Shown piece by piece: positions 10,216 through 20,480 of a stretch of DNA of 64,000 nucleotides. Under the pieces are notes generated by a model. It saw nothing but the letters and a program-made list of their open reading frames with translations, ran no database searches and was not told the DNA's origin. The translations under genes and the position numbers were made by a program. Position 1 is the stretch's first letter. Every line of letters begins with the position of its first letter. Source of the stretch: Blasia pusilla (lineage: Eukaryota > Marchantiophyta > Marchantiopsida > Blasiales); NCBI GenBank assembly GCA_050084515.1, contig CM114273.1, forward strand, positions 24,428,001-24,492,000, given 5' to 3'.

Positions 10216-11421
10216 GCGTTCCCCTCCAACAACTCTCCTGGCCATCTAACACTACCTGTGAAAGCCGCCAACGTGGTCACAGACTCGCCTCGTGATCGAC
10301 CACCTCGTCCCGCAAACTACACGGGTAACTGACTCATCCGACCGTCACCTGACCACCATCCTGGCCGATAAGCAACGGTCTCCTCCGAAGTCAAGGATGA
10401 ATCCTAGGGGATATAACACTGTATTCCCCACCAACATATCGTACGACTCAACTGGTGTCATAATCCCACGTGTGTGCACCATAGCACTATCCGTCGCATG
10501 CTCTGGCTGGACTCTGACAACAATCTCTTGTCAAGTCATATACTGAGTGGGTGAAACGCCCCCAATCGAGGTCTATATCTGGAAGGGACAAGGCTCAATG
10601 TCGGCCTTCCGTAACCCCAACGCTAAACACGCCGCCTTCCCTAACATCAAGGGTTGCGCTCCCAAATCAAGTAGGGCGCGCTGCCGGTGGTATACCGTCC
10701 CCGTCGGACTAACCAAGCGAAATACTCCAGCTCGGTTATCCAGTAACACTACTCCAGGTGTCACCATTGCTCGCTCTATGGCTGGTCGAGCTGGCATATC
10801 TACCAACTTCGCCACCGCCGCATGCCATGACTCTGTGGGGAACATCACAAGCACCGGCTCTGAGGGCAAGTCCACCACCTCCTCAACTACCTCTGAACAA
10901 GAAGCAGTCATCTCTCCACGCTCACACAACGTGGCGGCCAACCGGAACACCTCAGCTGGTCCAACTCCCAACGTCGCCAACTCTATGGCGGAAAATAGCG
11001 GAGTCTGACTCACTCTAGTGGCCACCTCCAACACTATAGTTGACAGTGACTCCACTCGATCCGGCATAGGATTTGTCACTCCAACTCCTTGTGACGTCGA
11101 CGTAGGTGCCTGAACTGTAGGCACCGCTGGTCGTCGAGGCACCATCGATGGTGTGTGTAGTGCCTCCGAAAATGTGAACGACTGTGGAACCCTGGCTTGC
11201 CGCCCATCGGTCCCCTCTAGTGGTTCAATCTCAACTCCACCTCTTGATGGCTCGGTGCCTCTCGCACCACCCCGAGTCACCACTGCAGCTGCCTCAACCT
11301 GGGTTGCACTACACATGAATCCCATATTGGAGAGATCCTCACCCGGGTCAGGGTAAGAGGTAGAGACTGGAGTCACACTAGCCGCCGCACTCCGTGCCTT
11401 CCTAAGCCGCATCATCGTCAT
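10216..11421 (-). pseudogene. aspartic protease with N-terminal linker, element 1
   Basis: A 282-codon open frame (10573-11421) starts at MTMMRLRKARSAAAS and runs through a serine-, threonine- and proline-rich linker into RAVIGVVLLDNRAG-type sequence. It then reaches the protease active site, read as ALLDLGAQPLMLGKA at about 10635-10680. Retropepsins normally have D-S/T-G; here it is D-L-G, also in element 2. The C-terminal half is in another frame down to about 10216. The protease would mature Gag and pol. The solo LTR separates it from the methyltransferase. Confidence 0.75.
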
Positions 11422-12840
11422 GGCAAAGCAATCCTCTCCGCTCCAACGATCGATGCGTGAGAGAAGCGCCGGCTCTAGTGCTCCTGCTCCATCTCCTCTG
11501 GCTGGTGGTGGTCCTCTACCACCACGTCCAGGAAGAACTCCCCAACCTCCTCTAGGACGACCGCCCCCAAGCCCTCGGCCTACCTCTGGACGTGCCCCTG
11601 GCGAAGGTCAAAACATCTATCCCTAGTGTGACCATATCGTGGCAATGGTCACCGGTGCTCGTGGGGCCATCCTCGTGGGCTCCCCTGGGCAATCAAGGGC
11701 GCTGGTGGTCCTCTTCCATCTTTGTGGGCAATCTCTCGCCTATGGGCCCCTCCACACGTCCAACAAGACCACACCGGTCCTGCTGGGCAACATATGTAGG
11801 TGCGGTCGTTGCCTCATAGGCTCACGGTACCCCCCGCTCTCTAGGCACACTGGCCCGCTCCGTGGTATCGGTGCTCGTTGTGGCACCTTTGGGGTCGCCG
11901 CCGTGGATCCATCGACTCTCGAGAAAATCCAGCGGTCACTACGTGCTCCTCACTCATGTTGAGCTCAATACGCTCAGACAACTCAAAGACCACCTTCAAT
12001 GTGGGCCCATTTGTGTGAATCAAAGACCGCATCTCGGACTCTCCTCCGTAGTTCTCGGTCCGAACCCTCAGACCAAATCGGACCGATGCGTGCCTCAGTC
12101 ACTCCAAACGTAGCAATGATCAGCCTCCTCATGCATGTGAATGCCTCTCTCAGACTCTCACCCGATCGTCGCTGAAAATCCTGTAGACTCTTCAACTTGT
12201 CGGTGCGTACGCCCTGGTAGCTCTTCCCCATTTGTCGGAAGAACTCCATTGTGGGGGTGAAGCTGGGTGGCCCTCTACCACCAGAGGTCTCTGCCACATC
12301 GCCTGTCTCACTGCCCTCCTCTCCATCTAGTCTCCGGGCTGATGGTGTGGGTCTCTCTCCTCTCACAATCCCATCATATGCCTCGCAACCACTAGTGGAC
12401 ACATACCCTGGAGCCCAATACATCCTCCAGGCATCGATCTCTACTGAGTATAGTGATCGAAACTCCATGTAGTCATCCATCGGAGGACCCTCAAAATCTT
12501 TGGAACAACCCCTTCCATGCCATAAAAGGGTTGAACCGTGTCGGGGTCCGTATCTCCTGGAAGTCGCACCATGTGTCGAATTCTTGGATGAAATCATCTA
12601 AGTCGATGGTGCCCACTGCACCCGAGAAACGACGCATGCCCCGATGGCCCATGTCGTCCATCTTCTGCCAAGTACTACTGTCTTTGTCGGTGATCTCGTC
12701 ACCAGACCCAGTGTCTAGTGATGATGATCCAGTCACGGATGGATGTCGAGGGAGCTCCTCACTGGTAACCCCTCGGTATCTCACTCCACTCCGTGTCACA
12801 CCACTACCCTTGCTCGCACTACCCCGTTCTTCCGAACCCT
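11422..12840 (-). pseudogene. Gag capsid and nucleocapsid, element 1
   Basis: The capsid region (about 12000-12800) contains DLDDFIQEFDTWCDFQE, RFNPFMAWKGLF, then MEFFRQMGKSYQGVRTDKLK and SLQDFQRRSGESLREAF, the retrotransposon Gag pattern. Nucleocapsid zinc knuckles lie near 11740-11775 (C-W-T-C-G-G-A-H) and 11610-11640 (YGHTRDRC); each has a frameshift. Gag forms the particle and binds genomic RNA. The frame changes near 12600 and 12000. Confidence 0.75.
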
Positions 12841-13955
12841 GGAAGAACGCCGTGATGACAAACCCTGTCTTACCCGCTCAAGCACTCAGACTCACCGAGA
12901 GTCTCCCACACGCCTCACTAGCTCACCTATGCTAACGTCAATCCCGTGATGACATACCCGGCCTCATGCACACTCAACACTCGGGCTCACCATGAGCCTC
13001 CCAACTGACTCACCTAACCTAGCGGCACTCTCTCGGGTCATACACGCGATCCCTACTCGGCAACCGCCGTATATCCACCAACATGCTACACATGAAAAGA
13101 ATCTACACTCGTCACCATCACTGCACCCATCTAGCACCAGCTACTACCCGATACCCAACACTCTCAATCACACATGACAAGTGCGGGAAAAGGGACTCGA
13201 ATGGGTAACTTGATCACGCCCTCCAACCTCCTGCACCGTCAATATGCACTCCTCCACATGATATGACAATCTCCGCCACATAACACTCCCCTCGACCAAC
13301 ACGTCGATCCTCCCGTCAACAGATGCAGACAACCCGCCGGCATCATGCACACTGCCCCTCCATCGTAAACTCTCGCTATGCCGTGTCGCGCCCCAAAAAC
13401 ATCATGTCACGCCGGTGTCCAACTTGCCGGTCATCCACCACGTCGACATCCTCCCTGCCCTCACGTTGCCCATGCGCACCGCGTTTGCCGGACCAACCTC
13501 GTCCGTCCTACCACGTTGGAGGGGGGGGCGCCCGCACCCCTATGGGCCTCCCCAACTGTTGGGGAGGGCATTAAATGGGGGGGGCGTCGCGCGCCACCCG
13601 CCCGCCGTCCTTCGCCTGTGACCTAACTCTAGCCTTTGCGACCTAACCTAGCCGCCTTTACTTGACAGCCCCCCGGAGGCTGCAAGACCCAAACCTGCCC
13701 TTTCCTTCTCTCTCGACACCCTCACTTGCGTACACCCGACGCCCCACCACACGCTACACTCGGCTGCTGTCCCCGATCAATCCGCACCAGCAAAATCTGA
13801 GAAAAACGGACAGCGCTTCCGCCCACGGCCTTTCGAACAGAAAAATGACACAAGAAACGTCACACACACATCTCCAGGGGCTCCTGACCAAGGCAACTCG
13901 CTTGCCTACCTGCAAACAATGAATTCCCACCAGCCCCCTGACATCTTTCTCATGT
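12841..13955 (-). other. leader (5' untranslated region) of element 1
   Basis: About 1.1 kb between B' and Gag without coding capacity. It contains G-runs on the plus strand at about 13519-13585, and AGCGCTTCCGC near 13815, which recurs in the leader of the other family. It aligns with the leader of element 2 (36641-37774), with differences around 13250-13650. Confidence 0.6.
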
Positions 13956-14433
13956 AAAAATAACGAGTAGTAAAAACGGCACACCCGGCCTAAAACTCCA
14001 CTCCTCAATCTACATCGGCATATCGAGCCTCGTCCACCCTGTGCTATCAAGGAATCCGGACGCTAGCACCCTAATCCTAGCTCACACACATACAAGGGAG
14101 GTGCTCCAACGGCCCAACATGAGAAAGATGGCTTAGGAAAGCCATCTTCCTCTCTTATATAGGTTGGGAAGAGCCAAAAGGCTCTTCCCCTAAAAATAGC
14201 CCTTCCCTTGGTAACCTGCGCGCACACGTTACTAGGGGCAGGTGACCTGGTCAACAAGTCACCCGGCTGTAAAAGACCTCAACATGAAAGTCGTAAGAAA
14301 CGACGTTCTTGACACAATGGACCTATCCTCAACCTCATCCGACACTGTGGGACAAAGTTACACTCAAGATAGTCGGCTGGCTCCTACGCCCTATCCACGA
14401 TAGATCTCGCCTATCGGCTACTCAGATGTGACA
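13956..14433 (-). repeat. 5' terminal repeat B' of element 1
   Basis: The 478-bp partner of B (3755-4230). It starts TGTCACATCTG on the minus strand and ends ACTCGTTATTTTTA. No copy of repeat A is on either side: outside is the target duplication gagg (14434-14437), inside is the leader. It carries a TATA box. Confidence 0.85.
14154..14161 (-). promoter_or_regulatory. TATA box of element 1
   Basis: Minus-strand TATATAAG in the context CCTATATAAGAGAGG. It is conserved in B' of element 2 (37973-37980) but mutated in the 3' copy B (about 3953-3960, ATGTAG on the plus strand). Transcription would start around 14125 and run leftwards. Confidence 0.6.
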
Positions 14434-14437
14434 GAGG

Positions 14438-14935
14438 CCTCCACGTGAGTAAGCTAAGTCTAGTGCATCGTCTAATATATCCTTCCTTAGCTTTTGTTTG
14501 GAAGGCTCAACTATAAAAAGATGAACCTCTCCAAACCTCTTTTTGGGGTAGACTCTCTTCTCAACCCCAACTCTCCAAGAAAGGGACTTCTGCACGTAGA
14601 GCACCTAACAGTTATATAAGTTTACACAACTAAGTAACTAAGTAACTTAAAACTTCAAGAAATCTCTTAGAAGCTCCCAAGAAAGTTCCTTGTGAGTAAT
14701 GTGTACACATAGGTCTTGAAGAGGGGTCACAAGTCGTTATTAGCTCCTCTACTCCTGACCACGTACATCATTCCTCTATCAAGCCCTACTACCTACTTTC
14801 GTTCGACTATCACTAGTGTGACAACCTTTGTTCGCGTACACGTTCCTATGCAACATACATCATTATCACTTAGATACACATACAGTAACATCCATGATAT
14901 GAAACATTATGTAAATAAATTTTTATATATATATT

Positions 14936-14968
<33 letters not shown>

Positions 14969-15650
14969 TATTGTACCAACAAACTACAAACCTCCTTCTA
15001 GTCAATGGTTGGGTCCTCCCCATCCTAGATGATTAATTGGCATATTAGGAATGAAGTGGATCTTTTTGGTGCTAAGATTAGAAGGTCAGGTAGTCTCTCA
15101 CCTCATTGTTGATAACCCCCTACAATCCATGCTATTCTTGATGATCATCGATTATCTAGTATAATGTACATTTGGGAAATGGCTATCGTACCTCAGAAAA
15201 CATATGGAAGGGTGACGTCAAAGACACCACAATCCACCCTTGAGAGTAACCACCACCTTGCAAAATTTTGATCTATTTTTCACTAGATCTAAAGGCATGC
15301 ACCTTCATCCATAGAATCCCTCTTGAAAATGCTTGTCCTTGCACTAAAAACATTTGTGATATTTGTCATGATGTCACCATCATTGAAAAATGATCGATCG
15401 ACATGTCAAGATGAGCTTAACCAAAATATCTTATTGATCTCCGCGTCTACAAAATGATATTGATTACTTGTACCTTTATCGAGAACACTACAACAACACC
15501 GTGATTGTAGAACTACATATAACAATCCAAATACATCACTAGTAATCAATACCTACTAATATCCATATGTACTATGAATCCTAGAACATCTACTATAATC
15601 GACTAGACATTACCCAATGCAAGATAAGCGTGCGCATATATTCATCAAGA
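14438..15650 (-). mobile_element. ancient, heavily decayed relative of the methyltransferase elements
   Basis: At 14812-14870 a B-like end (GTGTGACA), the spacer acc and an A-like start (CTATGCAACATACATC) repeat the B/A1 junction of the younger elements. At about 14985-15020 the sequence CTTCTAGTCAATGGTTGGGT aligns with the polypurine and post-PHD region. Near 15160-15240 the bases around GTACATTTGGGAAATGG align with the PHD coding region of element 3. Similarity fades by about 15650. No open frame survives. Confidence 0.5.
14923..14960. repeat. AT dinucleotide microsatellite
   Basis: An almost pure TA/AT run interrupted by TTT near 14934, followed by ACACAC. It lies within the decayed repeat-A region. 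Confidence 0.9.
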
Positions 15651-16429
15651 ACTCCATAATAATTTTAGATGTAAAGTTGTTTGGAATGTATAAGCATCAC
15701 ATTCACTCCCATTTTGGCTCAACATCCAATCAAGATACAATTGCAACAAAATAAGCATAATATGCAATCAAATATGAATGTGTGATGTCCAATCAGTCCT
15801 AGCCCATTCTCACTCAAGAGAATCTAGGCTCACTACAATAGTACTAATATAATTGGAAAATATTACAAATCTCCAAAGGGTCTTATTTGAGGAAGATCAA
15901 CTCCAAGATGCAATTCATTAAGAATATACATCCTTTCTTGAAAAGTCCATGGTAAATTGTGTGTAGATATTACTCACCATAGTAGGTTATAGTCGCTCAA
16001 TTGGGTGCAGCTCTAGCCACACCTAGTCCAACGACCCCTCGCCCATTCTTGGCACCCATTCTGTAGCTTGCATCGAACGCGCCTAGCCCACACGGTAGGC
16101 CCACATGTTGTCCACACATGTAATCCGTGGACCCTCTATGGGCCCTAAAACTACCCACAACCGCCCTGTGAAGGCTTGCCAAGGTCTCGTAGCCTGCACA
16201 CCCGTTTGTTCCCTACGTCCCAGGCCCGCACGAGTGACCTGGGTACCAATAAAAACCCGAGCGGGGGACGTTTTGGGCATGTCTGTGGACATGTTCATCC
16301 CATGGAAGGACAAGTCCATTTCCTTGCAACTTTGCAAAGAGTACAAGTAATAAAGATAAAGATTACCTATAAACATAGGTCACCATTCTTGTTTGGTGTC
16401 TACCAAAAAATGGTGTTTGATTTAGGGGA
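15651..16429. other. no gene recognised
   Basis: Mixed-composition DNA between the decayed relic and the recognisable part of the plus-strand gypsy LTR. The 5' part of that LTR may be hidden here in diverged or deleted form. Short open frames on both strands around 16000-16380 have no domain. Confidence 0.35.
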
Positions 16430-16735
16430 CTCATGCGAGGTCCATTGGACACGTGAGATCGTGAGGCGCGCAAATGCCATTTTAGATGCCTCGACTAACT
16501 AGAAAGTCTATCCCAAGTCTCGGAAGACTTGCACGTGTTGGGAAGCTAGGAACTAGGGAAGGTTGAGCTTGATGAGGTGCCAAGTTGAGACTCCGTAGGT
16601 TGGAAGGTTGATTGACCGAGATCACACTAACGTGTGTGTGCTTGGGAGCATATTGGCGATAAGAGCATGTCCTATTGAGCATATGCTTCCGCAACACTAA
16701 AGATTGACGTTCAAGAGGAGTAGGTGCACAAAAAG

Positions 16736-16747
16736 TGGTATCAGAGC
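16736..16747 (+). promoter_or_regulatory. primer-binding site, initiator Met-tRNA
   Basis: TGGTATCAGAGC is the standard complement of the 3' end of plant initiator Met-tRNA. It lies five bases after the LTR end (CACA at 16727-16730). No comparable site was found after B' in the minus-strand elements. Confidence 0.85.
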
Positions 16748-16885
16748 TAATCCTTGGTGAGGGAGAACTTGGGATCGTAGGAGCAACTAGATGCTTGGAG
16801 AGAACTCAAGGTAGCATTGAGACCTAGACGCTCAAGGAGCAATGCAAGAGATAAGGAGAAGATCTAAAGAGGCAAGTGATTGAAG

Positions 16886-17650
16886 ATGGCAACTAAGGGT
16901 GAAGAACCAAGGAAGGTCAAAGTCAAGCAACAAAAGTCAAGAGATGAACTGATGCTGGACCAAGAGCCAAAGATGGAGACGTTGATTGTCGAGGTGCCAA
17001 GCCCCAAACATGAGGGTGTGCCAAATGTTGATCCTTCCGTAGGGCCATCGGCTCCAAACTCAAGTGACATGGCATTGTACCCCCAAATGATGGACTTGAT
17101 GAAGGTGATGATTGAGAAAATGATCCAACAAAGCAAGCAAGATTGCCAAGCTTGAGTCAAACCGAGCTTCGAGTTATGGAAAAAAGTTATGCAAAACCAA
17201 TCTGCCTGCGCCTTTCCCAAGAATGGGGCAATCTCAAAAAGTAAAGGAGTTCCTAACGGAATTGGAACTCTACTTTGAGGTGCAAAAGGCAAAATGAAAA
17301 GGGCAAAGGAATGAGATAAGGTGACGGTGGCAATCATATTGCTTAAGGATCATGCCCTTCAGTGGTGGACTACTCATGGCGAAGAATATATGACTAGTGG
17401 TTCATCTTTGAGTTGGGAGGAGTTTAAGGTGTTGATTGGTGACCGATTCACTCTGGAGTATCAGGATTGAATCGGTCAAAGTTTTTTCGAACAATCCAAA
17501 AAAAAGGGCCACATGCAGCTAAAGGGAACGCAACATCCAAAGTCAGGAAACGGCAAGGTGATATGCTATAACTATGGCAAACCTGGGCACATGGCAAAAG
17601 GATGCTCAAAGACAAAGATTAGTAATGGGAGTATGATTGCGTTTGCTGCT
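16886..17650 (+). pseudogene. Gag of the plus-strand gypsy remnant
   Basis: It starts MATKGEEPRKVKVKQQ and stops after 90 codons at 17155. In shifted frames it continues through FLTELELYFEVQKAK and IILLKDHALQWWTTHGEEY, typical capsid sequence, to a zinc knuckle at about 17562-17603 (CYNYGKPGHMAKGC), where the second cysteine has become tyrosine. The protein is dead, and the 3' LTR fragment follows directly without pol. Confidence 0.7.
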
Positions 17651-18008
17651 ATGCTCTTATCGAGGGGAGGTCTGTAGACGTCCCTTCAAGTCACTTTGGG
17701 GCACTGCGGGGCAAATCAAGGGCACATAATGGATTAGGATTTTGGCATTGGGATTCAAAACCCCAAAAAAATCCAATAGAGTGGATTTTGGAGGTCACTC
17801 TTGGATTCCAACCCGTAACTCATTTAAGTGGGTCTCAATTAGGAACTCATGCTAGCTTGATAGGTGTGCAAAGGCCATTTTAGGTGCCTCGACTAGTACT
17901 GTCTAAAAAGTTTGTCCCAAGTCTCGAAAGACTACACCGTATTGGGAAGTGAAGAACTTTGAAGGTTGAGCTTGATGAAGTGTCGATCGAGTTGAGAACT
18001 TGGTGAGT

Positions 18009-18146
18009 TATCGTGTGCATACATATCGCTATGCAACATATATCGCTGGCCACATCTACACCACACAACACCGATCTTCCCCACACACGGGTCGATCCAC
18101 ACATGTACAAAAATCAACTCATACATATACATGGAGATCACACAAC
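18009..18146 (-). repeat. single terminal repeat A of element 2
   Basis: A 138-bp copy of A directly abuts the polypurine tract and PHD region on one side and the target duplication on the other. B and the second A are absent. One recombination between the two direct A copies would produce this. Confidence 0.8.
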
Positions 18147-18222
18147 CGCCCTCCTAGCTGGTAGTTGGAGCCCCCCAACTCCAGATAGAAAATATCACAT
18201 CTCTCTGACATGACCTACTATC

Positions 18223-18376
18223 CTATACACATCTCAAACACATCCATCGTCCCGTGGGAACCACATCAAGAGGGGGGGGTCAGACATGACATATGCCACC
18301 CTCGAGAACAACCATCACATACCAACATGGTGGCTGCACCCCTCGCACATCCGCACAACATACACCACCTCAAGCC
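18223..18376 (-). pseudogene. PHD finger at the C-terminus of pol, element 2
   Basis: It ends with RWMCLRCV and TAG (18223-18225). The core [15 protein letters not shown] is present, and C-M-L-C precedes it. The G-run at 18275-18282 is longer than in other copies and shifts the frame between the core and the last Cys pair. All eight zinc ligands are still encoded, in more than one frame. Confidence 0.72.
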
Positions 18377-19090
18377 TACAGGTACCACTGCCAACCTCGG
18401 ATCCACTGTCCCGTCTACGTTCGAAAGATGACATTGCGCACATCATCCTTCCAAACCATACCATCTCATCCCTCCAACATGAGGACTCCGGTCGGTAATA
18501 CCTTGCGCACACGTAGGATCGTGTGCCCTTCAGTGACATCTAGCATCGTGGGTGCTGTCTATTGTAAATACACGTAATCTCTAGGATGAAACCTCCTAAA
18601 CCTTGGACGACAACCTCCTCCACGAATGGTCGCGTACCTCAATGTATCTCTATGCTCAGCAATAGCTAAGTTCTCAAAGGCCATAGAAATAACTCTACGA
18701 AACACCTCCGCCCTCTGAGAACATGCTTGTACCCACACATCTGGATCATCAAGATCTAACACCTCCGCCTTGTCACGTCGAATGGCTGCAGGTAAATCTA
18801 GCTCTCTCCCAAAGAGCAAAAAGTACAGTGAAAATGACACCAAGGATGCTTGCCGACTAAAGCGATAACCCATAGCCAACCATGGCAACTGTAGGTCCCA
18901 CTCCCTCAACTATCCTCGCTGCAAGCCATACTTGCGCAATCCTCTCTTCACCGTATGTACCACTCTCTCCACCAGTACATCCGCCTCAAGATGATCTCTC
19001 GACGTGGTGCGGTGATCTATCATCGCTTGATCACACAAGGCCTAAAACTCTCCCCTGAACTCGGTACCCTGGTCAGTCAACACCTCCGCC
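18377..19090 (-). pseudogene. integrase, C-terminal part, element 2
   Basis: It contains LPAAIRRDKAEVLDLDDPDVW, RAEVFRRVISMAFENLAIAEH and YATIRGGG (18559-18909), as in the other copies, and then the E-containing end of the catalytic core towards 19090. The solo LTR at 19091-20094 splits the core between the second aspartate region and the tail. Frameshifts lie near 18560 and 18910. Confidence 0.72.
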
Positions 19091-20094
19091 TGTCGCGCCC
19101 CTACTCTCCTTGAACGTCAATCTTTATTGTTGCGGAAGCGTACGTTCAGTAGGACACGATCTCATCGCCGATCTGCTCCTAAACACGCACTCTCGTTAGT
19201 CTGGTCTAGGCCAACCAACATTCCAACCCACCAAGTTCTCAACTCAGCGTCTCATCAAGCTCAACCTTCCTTACTTCCTAGTTTCCAAAACATGGCAAGT
19301 CCTACAAGACTTGGAACAGACTTCCTGATTAGTCCAGGAACCTAAAACGGCACTTGCGCGCCTAGTGATCCCAACCGTTCAACGGACCTTGTGTAAGTTC
19401 CAAATCGAGACCCAAGTAATTGAGTCGCGGGGTGAAATCCAAGATGGATGTCTAAAATCGCCTCCATAGACTTGGTTCAGGTTTTCCAACCCAACCCCAA
19501 ACTCTCGATCCGTTCCATGCCCTTGAGCCGCCCCGTGGTGCCCAAAGTGGGGTTCGAGTTCCAAGCACTCTTGGAGACCTTCCCTCTTCCTAGTACTTCT
19601 AGGGTTCTCCAATAACCCCCTATCTTTGGAAAAGGAGGGTCGGTCCCTTCATTGTGACCCTCAACTCGACTCTACTTACAATCGTTTCCGGGTTGTTTCT
19701 CAGCAGCTGCTTATGCGTTTGCAGAGATCTTTAGTGCGTTTGAATTGGCTTTCTATAAGCCTTCTAACGCACCCTTGTTCAAACCAAACGCATCTTGGCG
19801 CTAAAAGTTATGGCCATAAATACAGTCGGAAACTCTCAAATGCTAGTGGCGTCGCAAATCCGGATTCCTTCTTTTGGCAACCCACTTTCTAGACTCAACT
19901 CCTTTCAAGTCTTGTTTCGCGTTTGGTCCAGATTTCTCAGTCGCAACCACGACATCTGAAATGCGAAGTCTCGCTTGCATCCCGTCTCTTGTCTCTTCTT
20001 CAAGACCACTCCAACGCGCAAACCATCTTAGCGTGAGCCCGCTAATGTTCCGATGTTCCGCTTTGGCACTCGTTCATTCATGAGGGTCGCGACA
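19091..20094 (-). mobile_element. solo LTR inserted in the integrase of element 2
   Basis: A 1004-bp insert with TGTCGCGCCC and GTCGCGACA ends, flanked by the perfect 5-bp duplication ccgcc (19086-19090 and 20095-20099). Its reverse complement aligns with both LTRs of the plus-strand gypsy remnant at 16.4-18.0 kb, so it belongs to that family. No internal region remains. Confidence 0.9.
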
Positions 20095-20480
20095 CCGCCA
20101 GTGCACCAAAGTGACTAAGCACACAATCTAGAAACGCATAAGTTGTTCCCTTGCTCGCCTTGTCTGGTAGTGCCACCAACTCTATCCACTTGGAGAAATG
20201 CTCCACCATGACCAACACGTACCTATGATGACGTCCTGTCAATGGCAAAGATCCCGCAAAGTCTAAACTCCATCGAGAACCTAATCCATAATCGGAAAAG
20301 GATGTAACTATAGAGTGGGAGCATTGAAGGATGCTCGCACTTTGTCACATACCATACATCTGGCCACAAATTGTTGTACCCCAGTATGCATGCCGTGCCA
20401 CCAATACTAAATCTGGAGTAAGCTATAAGTACGCTTCACTCCAAAATGTCCCAACTCCACATGGGCATGTTGCACTACAC
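20095..20480 (-). pseudogene. integrase, N-terminal part, element 2
   Basis: It holds the zinc-binding start (HAHVELGHFGVKRTYSLLQ at about 20407-20460, then C-x2-C near 20345) and the first catalytic aspartate region, up to the solo LTR insertion. The VPHPSQRARVVQ segment upstream matches element 1. Confidence 0.72.

Larger units (their letters stand above)
3617..14433 (-). mobile_element. Element 1: methyltransferase-bearing gypsy-like retrotransposon, family 1
   Basis: The boundaries rest on a 4-bp duplication, gagg, at 3613-3616 and 14434-14437, and on TGTC...GACA ends. Reading leftwards: B' (13956-14433), leader, Gag, protease, [solo LTR 8939-10215], DNMT3-like methyltransferase, reverse transcriptase, RNase H, integrase, PHD finger, polypurine run, then A1-B-A2 (4371 down to 3617). 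Without the inserted LTR it is about 9.5 kb. Most genes carry several frameshifts, so the copy is inactive. The order Gag-PR-RT-RH-IN with a DDE integrase places it in Ty3/gypsy. The methyltransferase, the PHD finger and the permuted repeats are unusual. It is closely similar to element 2 along its length. Confidence 0.88.
16430..18008 (+). mobile_element. plus-strand gypsy remnant (left part), pol deleted
   Basis: A partial 5' LTR (about 16430-16730) ends GGAGTAGGTGCACA and is followed by a Met-tRNA primer site and a broken Gag. Pol is missing. A partial 3' LTR begins near 17660 and is cut at 18008 by element 2; it resumes at 38259-38387. Both LTRs align with the minus-strand solo LTR at 19091-20094, for example at GGTTGAGCTTGATGA and CTTCCGCAACACTAAAGATT. 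This is the oldest layer of the nest. Confidence 0.75.

Noticed and set aside
10547-11008. Plus-strand open frames across the minus-strand elements (also 35224-35784, 30106-30417, 31833-32393, 28021-28404)
   Set aside because: They lie opposite protease, Gag or methyltransferase coding sequence, contain no domain, and are low-constraint shadows of the minus-strand genes.
3617-14433. Classifying the elements as DIRS/Ngaro because of the split repeats
   Set aside because: A DDE integrase with HHCC zinc domain is present, no tyrosine recombinase is seen, and 4-bp target duplications flank the copies.
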